Origin: WQUF01 sp031549885
GTDB taxonomy: Bacteria; Bacillota; Clostridia; Clostridiales; Clostridiaceae
Direction: 5' to 3'
Assembly: GCA_031549885.1 (NCBI GenBank)
Contig: JAVBPD010000032.1
Coordinates: 1 to 64,000 of the forward strand
Length of the DNA: 64,000 nt
The notes below the pieces were generated by a model that was given only the letters and a program-made list of their open reading frames with translations, had not been told where the DNA came from and ran no database searches. A program made the translations under genes and the position numbers. Below, piece after piece: positions 25,626-35,785 of the stretch; within the stretch, counting starts at the first letter, position 1; every line of letters starts with the position of its first letter.

Positions 25626-26756
25626 TTATAAAATTAAATTACCATTAATTATAACTTTATTTACATTAATATCTTCATCAAATAAAATTAAATCTGCATC
25701 AAATCCTTCTTCAATTTTCCCCTTTGAATTTTCCACAGCGCAATGCTTTGCAGGATTATATGTTGCCATTTTAACTACTTCATATAGTGGAAGTGATGAG
25801 TTTTCCTTTACATTTCTTACTGCTTTATTTAGCGTGAGTATTGATCCTGCTAAATTTCCTTCTTTAAGCCTGCAAGCTCCATCTTTTACATAAACATCTT
25901 GGCCTCCTAAAGAATATTTCCCTTCAGGCATGCTACACGCCATCATAGCATCTGTGACAAGGAGTACTTTTTCTGGTGTTTTTATTTTGTAAGTAGTTCT
26001 TAATGCTGGATATGACACATGTATTCCATCAGATATTGTTTCTGTTGTAATATTTGAATCATAAACTGCTCCCACAATTCCTGGCTGTCTATGATTAAAC
26101 CCTGTCATAGCATTAAATAGATGAGTTGTATGCGTGCATCCACAGTTTATTCCATTTATAGCCTCTTCATAACTTGCCTTTGAATGCCCTATTGAAACTA
26201 CAATTCCTTTATCCACCAAGTAGTTTATTAATTCATATGCTCCTTCTAGTTCTGGGGCAAGTGTAACTACTTTTACAACATCCAAATGCTCTAAAGCTAT
26301 TTCTTCAAATGCATAAATCGATGGCTTTAATACATAATTGGGATTTTGTGCCCCTATCATTTGCTCACTTATAAATGGTCCCTCTAAGTGTGCCCCTAAC
26401 ACATTAGCACCTTCTGTACCCTTTTTTATTGACATTTTAATTGATTTTAATGCTTTTTTAATATCTTCCTTAGAGCATGTCATAGTAGTTGGTAAAAAAG
26501 ATGTGGTCCCAAACCTGCAAATAGTCTTTGAAATAAGGTTTATTGATTCATATGAGCCATCCATAGTGTCTACACCGCCTGCACCATGAATATGGGCATC
26601 TATAAAACCTGGTGATAAATATAATCCATCTCCATCTATTATTTCTTCATCTTTAACATTAACAGGATTAATTTTTTCTATTTTTCCATTTTTTATAAAC
26701 AATGATCCAACTTCAATTTTATCTATATAAATTATCTTACAATTCTTAATTAACAT
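25626..26756 (-). CDS. nagA: N-acetylglucosamine-6-phosphate deacetylase
   Basis: Removes acetate from GlcNAc-6-phosphate, giving glucosamine-6-phosphate in the cytoplasm. The 376-residue amidohydrolase has the metal and catalytic signatures in order: FIDAHIHGAGGVDTMDG (about 54-70), HLEGPFIS, GHSKASYEEA, HTTHLFNAM, HRQPGIVG, the catalytic aspartate in LLVTDAM, and a final FDADLILFD. The length is typical. nagB is not in the window; the gene stands alone. Confidence 0.95.
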   Translation of the reverse strand: MLIKNCKIIYIDKIEVGSLFIKNGKIEKINPVNVKDEEIIDGDGLYLSPGFIDAHIHGAGGVDTMDGSYESINLISKTICRFGTTSFLPTTMTCSKEDIKKALKSIKMSIKKGTEGANVLGAHLEGPFISEQMIGAQNPNYVLKPSIYAFEEIALEHLDVVKVVTLAPELEGAYELINYLVDKGIVVSIGHSKASYEEAINGINCGCTHTTHLFNAMTGFNHRQPGIVGAVYDSNITTETISDGIHVSYPALRTTYKIKTPEKVLLVTDAMMACSMPEGKYSLGGQDVYVKDGACRLKEGNLAGSILTLNKAVRNVKENSSLPLYEVVKMATYNPAKHCAVENSKGKIEEGFDADLILFDEDINVNKVIINGNLIL

Positions 26757-26863
26757 TAAATCACCTCAAAGACATTTTACATATATAAAAATTTTAGGTC
26801 AATATGCTTATTGATTTGAATTAATAATGATTATATAATCTAAATTGACACTTAAAAATTGGG

Positions 26864-28102
26864 GTGATTGTAATTAAGATAAAAAGCAAATACAAGAAAT
26901 TCATATTTAAAATTTTACCATTTCTAATAGTAATGACACTTTATGGAGCTTTAATAATTCCTATTTCAGGTTTTATGGGAGCATATCTTTCTCATCGAAA
27001 TGTTGAAACTACATTTATTGGGACTATTTTATCAGCTTCAAATATTTTAGGATTTATAGGCACCTATGCATTATCTTTTTTTTGTGATAAATACAAAAAT
27101 ATTAAGTGGATATTAATAGCGTCCCTTATTATGATTTTTTTTCTTGGTGTGATCATATTACCCAATGTAAGTGGTAATCTTTTATACATCGTAGTGATTG
27201 GAATTCTTGGCTTTTTTTACGTTCCATTATCTTGTCTTTTAGACACATGGGTACTCACCAGCAATTACTATGTTAGGCAATACTTTGGCTTAATAAGAGC
27301 TGGATCATCACTTGGTTATGCTGTATTTGCCATTTTTTATGGTGGGCTAATTGAAGCATATGGGTGGGTATACATGTTTATATTTTCTGCTATCTTAATA
27401 ATTTTAATTTTAATATTTGCAATGTTATTAAAAGATAATTACAAAGATAATTTTGATATACAAGATGTGCAAGAAGAAGAAAATAAAGAAAAAGAAAAGA
27501 AAAAAAATGTATTCCATCTTTTTAAAAACAAAAACATTGTCATAATACTTATTGTAACATTTTTAATATTTTTACCATCAAATACAATTAATACTTATTT
27601 ATTTTACATTATAAAAAATTTAGGTGGAGGAACAAAAGAGCAAGGTTTTGTATACTTTGTTCAATCAATTAGTGAAATACCTGCATTAATGCTATTTCCA
27701 ATTTTAATTAAAAAATTCAAATCTAAATATTTAATGCTGTTTGCATCTTGTAATTATTTAATAAGAATGATTTTAACATTTTTGGCTCCAAATGTTACAA
27801 GCATAATATTGATTTATTTAATTCAATCAATAACATATGCAATTTATTTTCCTAATATGAGACACTATGTAGATAAACATTCTCCAAGAGAATTAAAGAC
27901 AACAGCTCAAAGCTTTGTTGAATCAGGTGGAATAGGACTTAGTGCTGTAATAGGAAATTTAGTTGGTGGATATATAATTCAATACTTTTCTCTTAAAGCA
28001 ATGCTATTTATGTGTATAATTTTTAGCCTTGTGGCAGTGATTTTTTTAATCTATGTGGTGATTTTTTTAAAAGATGACGACAAGGAACATGTTAAATGCT
28101 AA
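26864..28102 (+). CDS. Major facilitator superfamily transporter
   Basis: A 412-residue protein with twelve predicted membrane helices in two halves and a long charged central loop (EEENKEKEKKKN near 205-216), as in MFS transporters. The GGGTKEQGFVYFVQSISEIP segment in the second half is reminiscent of the LacY/nucleoside-symporter type (MFS_1-like), but the substrate cannot be told. I use GTG at 26864; the start is uncertain because GGGGTG overlaps it and no in-frame ATG is near. It is divergent from nagA by about 100 bases, so a sugar-related substrate is possible. Confidence 0.8.
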   Translation: MIVIKIKSKYKKFIFKILPFLIVMTLYGALIIPISGFMGAYLSHRNVETTFIGTILSASNILGFIGTYALSFFCDKYKNIKWILIASLIMIFFLGVIILPNVSGNLLYIVVIGILGFFYVPLSCLLDTWVLTSNYYVRQYFGLIRAGSSLGYAVFAIFYGGLIEAYGWVYMFIFSAILIILILIFAMLLKDNYKDNFDIQDVQEEENKEKEKKKNVFHLFKNKNIVIILIVTFLIFLPSNTINTYLFYIIKNLGGGTKEQGFVYFVQSISEIPALMLFPILIKKFKSKYLMLFASCNYLIRMILTFLAPNVTSIILIYLIQSITYAIYFPNMRHYVDKHSPRELKTTAQSFVESGGIGLSAVIGNLVGGYIIQYFSLKAMLFMCIIFSLVAVIFLIYVVIFLKDDDKEHVKC

Positions 28103-28159
28103 GTCAATATTTACACTTTATTAATTATTTATTACTTTAACTTCATTATATTTTTTGAT

Positions 28160-28290
28160 AAAATAGGAGCGATATGTGTTGTTAATAAGCAATACTCCCT
28201 TTGCCAAAGGACCTCTATATTGCACTGTTTTAGTAGGTTCCTAAGGCTTTTTTTAGTTTAATTTCAAGGTGCAATTATACGCCTTTTTAC
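28160..28290 (+). ncRNA. Candidate structured small RNA
   Basis: Between two convergent genes a folded segment lies behind a TGATAAAAT extended -10 box (28157-28165). GCC-AA-AGGA-CCT (28204-28214) pairs with AGG-T-TCCT-AA-GGC (28235-28247) and is followed by seven T. GGAG (28166-28169) can pair with CTCC (28195-28198), and ATTGCAC with GTGCAAT further on gives an alternative or outer pairing, ending in GCCTTTTT. No frame of note runs through it. It could be an independent small RNA or only an elaborate terminator of the transporter gene. I cannot assign it to a known family. Confidence 0.4.
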
Positions 28291-28326
28291 TTTAGTTTTC
28301 TTTAAATTAAGAGAAAAAGATGAAAA

Positions 28327-29103
28327 TTATGACCCAGTGCCTTGATAGCGTTTAGTACCTTGATTAAATATTATTAAAGCTGCTATTAAAAATAAAATAC
28401 CTGTTATGGGTAAAAATCCATAAAAAACAGAACTTTTTTTATTTAATATAAACATCAGCGGATAATAATTTACACAAGCTATGGGCACTACAAAAGTAAA
28501 AAAGTACAAAAACTCTTTTCTATAAATACCCATTGGGTAAGAAGCCATTTCCCTTGCACCATCTGTTAAAATATTCCTAATTTCAAGCCCTTGAACTGTT
28601 AAAAAGCAAAAGGATGCAGAAAGTATATATATACCAGAAAATATGCAAAAAGATCCAAAGGGCATTAAAAAAACCACAATAATTTTTAAAAAAGTCCAAT
28701 TTATTTTAATATTGTAAACTGATATAAAGAGTACAACTAAGCTTTGCAATATTGTGCCAATTCTATCAAAGGCAAAGGCAGAACCTAATACTTGTGTTAT
28801 TAGGTTCTTTGGCCTAACTATTAACCTATCAAAATCGCCTCTTATTATAAGCCTATCAAATGTATCAAATCCTCTTACTACACCTTCAGCAACAGAATAT
28901 CCAACAAGCACTGTGCTAAAGCATAAAAGCACTTCAAATAAAGTAAAACCCTTTATATTTTGAAATTTTAAAAAAAGAGCATATATTCCAAAATAAAAGG
29001 TAAAGAACACTAAAAATTGAGCTATAACAGTTGATATAAATGAAACTCTGTATTCCATTTGAGATTTTAAATGCATAGATAAATATTTTAAAAAAAGCTT
29101 CAC
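28327..29103 (-). CDS. ABC exporter permease (second)
   Basis: A 258-residue membrane protein with six predicted helices, of the ABC-2 type permease class (DUF990-like, PF06182). Conserved features include RGDFDRLIVRPKNLITQVLG in the cytoplasmic loop and the C-terminal FNQGTKRYQGTGS. It lies four bases behind the first permease and pairs with it and the ATPase to form one exporter. The substrate is unknown; relatives export toxic organic cations or lantibiotic-like compounds. Confidence 0.85.
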   Translation of the reverse strand: MKLFLKYLSMHLKSQMEYRVSFISTVIAQFLVFFTFYFGIYALFLKFQNIKGFTLFEVLLCFSTVLVGYSVAEGVVRGFDTFDRLIIRGDFDRLIVRPKNLITQVLGSAFAFDRIGTILQSLVVLFISVYNIKINWTFLKIIVVFLMPFGSFCIFSGIYILSASFCFLTVQGLEIRNILTDGAREMASYPMGIYRKEFLYFFTFVVPIACVNYYPLMFILNKKSSVFYGFLPITGILFLIAALIIFNQGTKRYQGTGS

Positions 29104-29106
29104 AAT

Positions 29107-29910
29107 TTATCCTCCTTGAACCACTATTTTCTTTGTTATTTTTCTTAAAACCATGTTTCCAAGTAATATCAAAATTAAAATCCAAAACAATTGTAATAAT
29201 ATGCTTAAGCTAGCTTCCTTTATATCTATATTTCCAGAGTAAGTTCTAAATGGAAGGTCTGATGATAATCTAAATGGAAGTAAATAGCTTAATGTTTTCA
29301 GCCAATTTGGCATTAATGGCACAGGCACAAGATTTCCAGCTAATAAATCTGAAATAACAAATATAATATTCATTATCCCACTAGCTTCAATAGTAATAAA
29401 GGCAATTAAATGAACAAATAAAGAAATTGCTGTGGTAATAATTAAGCCAAGCATTAAAGTTACTACAAAAATCAAAAACGCCAATGGGCTTTGAGGAAGG
29501 GTTATTTTATAAGGTTTTGGTATTAAACTAGCAAATATTATAATTGGTAAAAATCTAAGTATAGCACCTGAAAGCCTTTGAGTTATAATTTTAATAAACC
29601 AAAATGGATATAAATCCTGTGGACGACAAAGCTCATAGGATATATTTCCATTTTTAATCATCTCTAAAAGCTCACCATCTCTAACCCAAAGCATTATAAA
29701 TAGCAAAAACCCTTGCTGGAGCCATATATAATTTACCATTTCTTGAAATGATATTGGCATTTTTGAATTTGTACTTGAATAAAATGCTTGATATATCATT
29801 ATATATATAAATCCCCAAAAAAATTGAGTACAAATTCCTGCAATAGCTGCTGCTCTGTATTGAAAGCTATTTATAAATCTCATTTTAAAATAAGAATAAT
29901 ATACTTTCAT
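29107..29910 (-). CDS. ABC exporter permease (first)
   Basis: A 267-residue ABC-2 type membrane protein with six predicted helices. The NGNISYELCRPQDLYPFWF loop corresponds to the GDFDRLIVRPKNL loop of its neighbour, showing the two are distant paralogues forming a heterodimer. Its start overlaps the end of the ATPase gene by four bases, so translation is coupled. Confidence 0.86.
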   Translation of the reverse strand: MKVYYSYFKMRFINSFQYRAAAIAGICTQFFWGFIYIMIYQAFYSSTNSKMPISFQEMVNYIWLQQGFLLFIMLWVRDGELLEMIKNGNISYELCRPQDLYPFWFIKIITQRLSGAILRFLPIIIFASLIPKPYKITLPQSPLAFLIFVVTLMLGLIITTAISLFVHLIAFITIEASGIMNIIFVISDLLAGNLVPVPLMPNWLKTLSYLLPFRLSSDLPFRTYSGNIDIKEASLSILLQLFWILILILLGNMVLRKITKKIVVQGG

Positions 29911-30902
29911 AGCTTTAATTCCTTATATAATTTAAGCACTACTTCATCTAAACTATCTTCACCAATTATAACATCATCAATAGTTAAAATATCTGAAAAT
30001 ATTGATAAAACTTGTGATACAGAAATTTTATTTGTATTAACTTTTAATGATACTTCTTCAGAAGATCTTTTTAATATATCTACGCCTTCTATTATGGGAA
30101 TTTTATAGTTATTTTCCCTTGAATCACATTTTAATTCTACAGTTTTTGTGGTAATGTACTTTTTTTTAATTGAACTTAAATCTCCATCGTATAACAAGCT
30201 TCCCTTTCCTATTAGCATTATCCTATTTGAAAGAGCCTCTATGTCTGACATGTCATGAGTTGTAAGAAGCACAGTCATAGATTTTTCTTTGTTTACTTTT
30301 TTTATAAATTCCCTTATTGTTACTTTGCTTATTGCATCTAATCCAATTGTTGGCTCATCTAAAAATAAAATTTCAGGGTCATGAAGAAGAGACGCAACAA
30401 TTTCACATTGCATTCTCTGACCTAAGCTTAAATTTCTAACAGGTATTTTAACAATTTCCTGAAGTTTTAATAATTCTACTAACATATTTTTATTATTTTT
30501 ATATATTTTATCATCTATATCATAAATATTCTTTAATAGTTCAAATGAATCTTCAGAAGGAATGTCCCACCACAACTGAGATCTTTGACCAAAAACCACC
30601 CCAATTCTCTTCACATGCTCTTTTCTTTCCTTCCAAGGATTTCTTCCATTAATTGTACATTTCCCACTATCAGGAACTAAAATCCCACAAAGTATTTTAA
30701 TAGTTGTAGATTTGCCAGCTCCATTTGGTCCAATATATCCAACTATTTCTCCTTTTTTAATAGAAAAACTCACATCCGATAGAGCAACTATATCCTCATA
30801 TTCTCTTTTAAAAAATGCACTCACAGCGTTTTTTAAACCACTTTTTCTTTTAGAAACTCTAAATGTTTTCATTAGGGATTCTACATAAATTTGTTCCATC
30901 AT
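29907..30902 (-). CDS. ABC exporter ATP-binding protein
   Basis: A 331-residue ATPase with Walker A GPNGAGKST near 58-66, the Q-loop FGQRSQLWWD, the ABC signature LSLGQRMQ near 160, Walker B EILFLDEPTIGLD and the H-loop TTHD. The C-terminal 80 residues form the extra domain usual in ABC-2 drug-exporter ATPases of this class. First gene of a three-gene operon with both permeases; GGAGG lies ahead of the ATG. Confidence 0.92.
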   Translation of the reverse strand: MMEQIYVESLMKTFRVSKRKSGLKNAVSAFFKREYEDIVALSDVSFSIKKGEIVGYIGPNGAGKSTTIKILCGILVPDSGKCTINGRNPWKERKEHVKRIGVVFGQRSQLWWDIPSEDSFELLKNIYDIDDKIYKNNKNMLVELLKLQEIVKIPVRNLSLGQRMQCEIVASLLHDPEILFLDEPTIGLDAISKVTIREFIKKVNKEKSMTVLLTTHDMSDIEALSNRIMLIGKGSLLYDGDLSSIKKKYITTKTVELKCDSRENNYKIPIIEGVDILKRSSEEVSLKVNTNKISVSQVLSIFSDILTIDDVIIGEDSLDEVVLKLYKELKL

Positions 30903-31124
30903 TCACCTCCAATAAATTTTAGTATTAATATTAAATATATGTAAAACATTTAATTATCTATATTAATACTAATTTTTATGATTTTTTTTATTCTAATATT
31001 CGTTGACTTGGGCATAAGCATCAATTATAATAAATTTATCATAATTTAGAAGGATAAAAAAGCAAATAAGACATTTTTATGTAAAAAGCTTTTCCTACTC
31101 ATTACATTATAAAGGAGTCAAAAA

Positions 31125-31580
31125 ATGAAAAAAGTATTAGTTGTTCTTTTATGTTTTATTTTTAGCTTATTGTCTGGATGTTCTAATGAACAAGGTGCAA
31201 ATGGCAATAAAACTTTGTCAAATGCTCAAACTATACAAATTCAAGATACTTCATTTATAGCACAAGCCAATGATATTTATAAGAATCCAGATAATTATAA
31301 AGATAAATTAATAATAGTTCAAGGTTTATATAAAACTGTAACTACAGATAATGTAGTACGTCATTATATAACAAGAACTGCACAAGGATCTGATGGAAAA
31401 GCAATAGCGGTTGGATTTGAATTTAAATATAATGGCACTATGCCAACTGTTGATGATTGGATTAAGATATCTGGAAATATTGAATCAGTTAAAGGAGCAA
31501 ATAATACTAACTCTGTAATTTTAAATACATCTAAACTTGAAGTTATGCCGGAAAAAGGATCAGAAATAGTAACTAATTAA
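31125..31580 (+). CDS. Small lipoprotein with OB-fold-like domain
   Basis: A 151-residue exported lipoprotein: signal peptide KKVLVVLLCFIFSLLSGC with a lipobox LSGC, cysteine near residue 19. The mature part includes NPDNYKDKLIIVQGLYKTV and VDDWIKISGNIE, with the strand pattern of the OB-like domain found in other clostridial lipoproteins (TIGR03943/DUF1980-like). Function unknown. AAAGGAG precedes the ATG and a terminator follows, so it is a single-gene unit. Confidence 0.8.
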   Translation: MKKVLVVLLCFIFSLLSGCSNEQGANGNKTLSNAQTIQIQDTSFIAQANDIYKNPDNYKDKLIIVQGLYKTVTTDNVVRHYITRTAQGSDGKAIAVGFEFKYNGTMPTVDDWIKISGNIESVKGANNTNSVILNTSKLEVMPEKGSEIVTN

Positions 31581-31590
31581 AAACATTTAG

Positions 31591-31626
31591 AAAAAGGAGT
31601 ATTTCAAAAATATTCCTTTTTTATTT
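31591..31626 (+). terminator. Terminator after lipoprotein gene
   Basis: AAAAAGGAGTATTT pairs with AAATATTCCTTTTT over a short loop and ends in TTTTTTATTTTT. Confidence 0.85.
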
Positions 31627-31698
31627 TTAAATTGAAATTTTTATTAATTTACTGTAAAGTATTTAATCATAACTCTTAACTCTAAGGAGGTGGTTATT

Positions 31699-32322
31699 AT
31701 GAAGTATGAATGGAAAAAGAATGAGAAAAATTTATATTTGCCTAAAAACACTCCAGAATTAATAAATGTTCCAAATCAAAATTTTTTTATGATAGATGGA
31801 ACAGGCGACCCTAATGGTGAAAATTTTTCAAATAGAGTGGAAGTTTTATATGCCTTATCTTATGCCATAAGAATGATGCCAAAGAGAGGAGTTGCATTAA
31901 ATGATTATTTTGAATATACAGTGTATCCTCTTGAAGGTGTTTGGGATTTAACAGAAGAAGGAAGAAAATCAGACGCCTTTAAAAAGGATGATTTAATCTA
32001 TACTATAATGATAAGGCAGCCTGAATTTGTAACTCTTAAAATTGCAAAACTAGCTATAGAATATGTGAAAAATAAAAAAGTTCTAAATCTTTTAGACAAA
32101 GTAAGGTTTGATTCTATGGAAGATGGGCTTTCTGTACAAATGCTTCATATAGGAAGCTATGACGATGAATATTTAAGCTTTAAAAAAATGAAGGATTTTA
32201 TAAACCAAAACTCTCTTGAAATTTTAACATTAAAACATAGGGAAATTTATTTAAGTGATGCACGAAAAGTTGACAAAAGTAAATTAAAAACTGTGCTCAG
32301 ATATAGAGTGAAGAAAAAATAA
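31699..32322 (+). CDS. GyrI-like small-molecule-binding protein
   Basis: A 207-residue soluble protein with the GyrI/SOUL-like (SHS2) fold signature as in the ligand-binding halves of multidrug regulators: FFMIDGTGDPNGENFSNRVE near the start, LYALSYAIRMMPK, and YTVYPLEGVWDL in the middle. No DNA-binding domain is attached. AAGGAGG (31684-31690) fixes the ATG at 31699 as start; an upstream GTG overlaps this site. It is followed by ygiQ after 23 bases, perhaps one transcript. Confidence 0.83.
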   Translation: MKYEWKKNEKNLYLPKNTPELINVPNQNFFMIDGTGDPNGENFSNRVEVLYALSYAIRMMPKRGVALNDYFEYTVYPLEGVWDLTEEGRKSDAFKKDDLIYTIMIRQPEFVTLKIAKLAIEYVKNKKVLNLLDKVRFDSMEDGLSVQMLHIGSYDDEYLSFKKMKDFINQNSLEILTLKHREIYLSDARKVDKSKLKTVLRYRVKKK

Positions 32323-32345
32323 ATACTTAATAAAGGATTAAAGCA

Positions 32346-34151
32346 ATGAAACTAGCTAAAAACTTTTTACCAATATCTTTAGAAGATTTAAAAAATTTAA
32401 AGATAAGTCAATTAGATTTTATAATAGTAACTGGAGATTCATATGTAGACCACCCATCTTTTGGAACTTCTTTGATTGGTCGGGTTCTTGAATCAAAAGG
32501 TTATACTGTAGGCATAATAGCTCAACCAAATTGGACGAACAATGTTGATTTTAAAAAATTAGGTACCCCTAAACTAGGATTTTTAGTATCTTCAGGCAAT
32601 ATCGATTCCATGGTAAATAATTACTACACTTCTAAAAAAAGAAGAAAAAAAGATGTTTACTCACCTGGTGCTGTTCTTGATTTAAGGCCTGATAGAGCAG
32701 TTATAGTTTATTGCAATAAAATAAGAGAAAATTTTAAAAATATTCCAATTATAATTGGTGGCATTGAAGCAAGTTTAAGGCGATTTGCCCATTATGATTA
32801 TTGGGATAATAAAATCAGAAAAAGCATACTTCTAGATTCAAAAGCAGATTTACTGGTATATGGAATGGGTGAAAAGACCATTGTAGATATTGCAGATTTA
32901 TTAAAACAAGGTGTAGATATTAAATCTATTAAATCCATTAAAGGCACTGCTTATTTATCATCTAATGAAGATTTTCCTGAAGGTTATATAAATATTCCAT
33001 CTTTTGAAGATTGCATTATGGATAAAAAAGCCTATGCAAAATCATTTATGCTGCAATATAGAGAGCAAGACCCCATTAATGGGAAAGGACTAACGCAAAA
33101 GCATGGCAATAGATTTATAGTGCAAAATCCACCTCAACATTCATTAACTCAAAAAGAAATGGATGAAATATATGAGATTCCTTTTATGAGAAATTATCAC
33201 CCAATTTATGAACCTTTAGGTGGAATACCTGCTATTGAAGAAATAAAATTTTCAATTATAGATCATAGAGGTTGCTTTGGTTCCTGTGCATTTTGTGCAA
33301 TAACCTTTCATCAAGGAAGGACAATTCAAAATAGAAGTGAAAGATCTCTTTTAGATGAGGCTATCTTGCTTTCAAAACAAGATGATTTTAAAGGCTATAT
33401 ACATGATTTAGGTGGCCCAACAGCTAATTTTAGAAATAAATCTTGCAAACTTCAGGAAACCCATGGAATGTGTAAAAATAAAAATTGTTTAAGCCCAACT
33501 CCTTGTAAAAATTTAATAATCGATCACAGTGATTATTTAAATATACTTAGAAAAATGCGAAAACTTCCTGGAATTAAAAAAGTGTTTATAAGATCTGGTA
33601 TAAGATATGATTATTTAGTTTATGATAAAAAGGATACATTTTTTAGAGAATTATGTGAGCATCATGTTAGTGGGCAATTAAAAGTTGCTCCTGAACACAT
33701 TTCTGATAATGTATTGAAAGTTATGGGAAAACCATCAATAAATGTTTACAACGCTTTCTGCAAAAAATACTATGAAATAAACAAAAAAATAAATAAGAAG
33801 CAATATTTAGTCCCTTATTTAATGTCAAGCCATCCAGGCTCCACTTTAAAAAACGCTGTGGAACTTGCAGAATATATTAAAAAAATGAAATACACTCCAG
33901 AGCAAGTTCAAGATTTTTATCCCACACCTGGCAGCTTAGCAACTTGCATGTATTATACGGGAATTGATCCTTTTACAAACAAATCAATTTATGTAGCTAA
34001 GGATGCGAAAGAAAAGGCTATGCAAAGAGCGCTTCTTCAAACTAATTTAAGCGTAAATAATAAATTAGTTAGAGAAGCACTTGTAAAAGTAAATAGAAAA
34101 GATCTTTTAGATTTAAACAAAAAAATTTATATTAAAAAGAAGCATAGTTAA
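32346..34151 (+). CDS. YgiQ-family radical SAM protein
   Basis: A 601-residue radical SAM enzyme of the YgiQ (UPF0313) family. An N-terminal cobalamin-binding-like region carries SYVDHPSFGTSLIGRVLE and GGIEASLRRFAHYDYWDN; the [4Fe-4S] cluster motif is RGCFGSCAFCAI near residue 310; a cysteine-rich insertion (CKNKNCLSPTPCKN) and APEHISD follow. The length is typical. The reaction is not known. It lies close behind the GyrI-like gene. Confidence 0.92.
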   Translation: MKLAKNFLPISLEDLKNLKISQLDFIIVTGDSYVDHPSFGTSLIGRVLESKGYTVGIIAQPNWTNNVDFKKLGTPKLGFLVSSGNIDSMVNNYYTSKKRRKKDVYSPGAVLDLRPDRAVIVYCNKIRENFKNIPIIIGGIEASLRRFAHYDYWDNKIRKSILLDSKADLLVYGMGEKTIVDIADLLKQGVDIKSIKSIKGTAYLSSNEDFPEGYINIPSFEDCIMDKKAYAKSFMLQYREQDPINGKGLTQKHGNRFIVQNPPQHSLTQKEMDEIYEIPFMRNYHPIYEPLGGIPAIEEIKFSIIDHRGCFGSCAFCAITFHQGRTIQNRSERSLLDEAILLSKQDDFKGYIHDLGGPTANFRNKSCKLQETHGMCKNKNCLSPTPCKNLIIDHSDYLNILRKMRKLPGIKKVFIRSGIRYDYLVYDKKDTFFRELCEHHVSGQLKVAPEHISDNVLKVMGKPSINVYNAFCKKYYEINKKINKKQYLVPYLMSSHPGSTLKNAVELAEYIKKMKYTPEQVQDFYPTPGSLATCMYYTGIDPFTNKSIYVAKDAKEKAMQRALLQTNLSVNNKLVREALVKVNRKDLLDLNKKIYIKKKHS

Positions 34152-34153
34152 AA

Positions 34154-35776
34154 CTATGCTTCAGCTTTTATTCTGCTTAAAATTTTATTAGGTATTTTGC
34201 TCACAATTCTTCTTGGCAAAAGATCTAAATCGTCTTTTTCAAATCCACCAATTACATACATCATTGATACATAAACTGCTATGGAAATAAATGTTGTAAT
34301 TAATAGCGAAATTGCATTGCTTATGAAATTTCCCGCTCCAAGCTGAACTAAAATATCATGTATTAACATATTAGTCAAAAATCCTACAACGCCCATAAGT
34401 ATACTTGAAATTAATGGTTTTACGCACAATCTTGATAAAGAAAATTTCATATTTAATGTCTTTTTTAAATAAAATTGATTTAATAAAAACATGATAATGT
34501 TGCCCACAGCCATACCTATAAATGCTCCAGATATGTTTAAATTTTTATTTCCTACACAGATAAAATTAACAATATATTTAGAAATAAATCCAATTATAGC
34601 AAATGCAGTGAGTTGATATAACTTTCCTACACTTTGAAGTATAGCTATTTGAAGCTGTACTAATGACATAAATATTAAATTATAAGACCCAAACATAAGG
34701 AGAGTATACATGCTATAGCCTAAGACACCAAATATGGATTTTGATAAAACTGAAAAAGCCACAGCAAACGGTATGACTACTAAAAATGTAAGTTTAAAAG
34801 TATATTTTATTTTATCATTGGCTTCTTTATATTTTTCTAAAGCAAAGAATGCGCTAAATGCTGGAAGTGCAGAATAGCTTAAATTTGTGATAAGAGATAC
34901 AGGAACATTCATAAATTGAGTTGTTTTGTAATAATTTCCATAAAGGATGTCTTTATCTTCCTTTGAATACCCACTGGTTAAGAGCCTTCCATTAACATTT
35001 GCCACATCTAAAATTGTATCACCAAAATTTGTTATTCCCATGCATATCATAAGAGGTAGTGCAATTTTTAATATTTTTGAAAATATATCATAATATTTAA
35101 CTTTTTGTTGCCTTTTTCTTACAACTTCTTTATTTATATTTTTATTAGTCTTTATAGTTTTATTTTTATATAGCAAATATAAAAGCGATGCAATAGCGCC
35201 AACTGTTGTACCTATGGTACCTCCAACTACACCCCAAACTAATCCAAATCTACTCAAAATAAAAGCAGCAAGTAAAGATAATGATACATTTAAAAGTTGC
35301 TCAAGAAAAGTAGATACTGCTGTAGGCACCATATTATTCATACCTTGAAAATATGCTCTATAAGCATAGCTTATGGATGCAAAAAAAACACTAGGAGCTA
35401 TTATTGCAATTGGAATAGCTGAATCTTCAGAGCCGATGAGCCTTGCAATTTGACGGCAAAATATCATAAGTGCTAAGGTTAATATAATAGATATTATTAT
35501 CATTAAATTTCTTGCAATTTTAAAGGTACTTTTAACTTCTCTATCAGCGTTTATTGCACTAAATTGAGCTACCATTTTTGATATTGCCACAGGTATCCCA
35601 GCATTAACAACTAAAAAAATAAAACCAAAAACCTGATAAGTATTTGCATATACACCTATAGCAGCATCACCTATTATTTTATTTAAAACAGGTGTATAGG
35701 CAATTGATAACACTTTTGAAAATAATATAGATACAGACAGTATAGCAAAACCTTTTGTCATTGATTGGTTTTCCAT
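34154..35776 (-). CDS. Polysaccharide/lipid flippase-like membrane protein (SpoVB/MurJ type)
   Basis: A 540-residue protein with fourteen predicted membrane helices of the MOP superfamily, closest in pattern to the SpoVB/Ytgp group of MurJ-like lipid II flippases: GFAILSVSILFSKVLSIAYT at the start, GDAAIGVYANTYQVFGF, and RAYFQGMNNMVPTAVSTFLE. It probably flips lipid-linked cell-wall precursors across the membrane. It is directly behind the RluA gene (9-base gap), a two-gene unit. Confidence 0.86.
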   Translation of the reverse strand: MENQSMTKGFAILSVSILFSKVLSIAYTPVLNKIIGDAAIGVYANTYQVFGFIFLVVNAGIPVAISKMVAQFSAINADREVKSTFKIARNLMIIISIILTLALMIFCRQIARLIGSEDSAIPIAIIAPSVFFASISYAYRAYFQGMNNMVPTAVSTFLEQLLNVSLSLLAAFILSRFGLVWGVVGGTIGTTVGAIASLLYLLYKNKTIKTNKNINKEVVRKRQQKVKYYDIFSKILKIALPLMICMGITNFGDTILDVANVNGRLLTSGYSKEDKDILYGNYYKTTQFMNVPVSLITNLSYSALPAFSAFFALEKYKEANDKIKYTFKLTFLVVIPFAVAFSVLSKSIFGVLGYSMYTLLMFGSYNLIFMSLVQLQIAILQSVGKLYQLTAFAIIGFISKYIVNFICVGNKNLNISGAFIGMAVGNIIMFLLNQFYLKKTLNMKFSLSRLCVKPLISSILMGVVGFLTNMLIHDILVQLGAGNFISNAISLLITTFISIAVYVSMMYVIGGFEKDDLDLLPRRIVSKIPNKILSRIKAEA

Positions 35777-35785
35777 TTAAGCACC

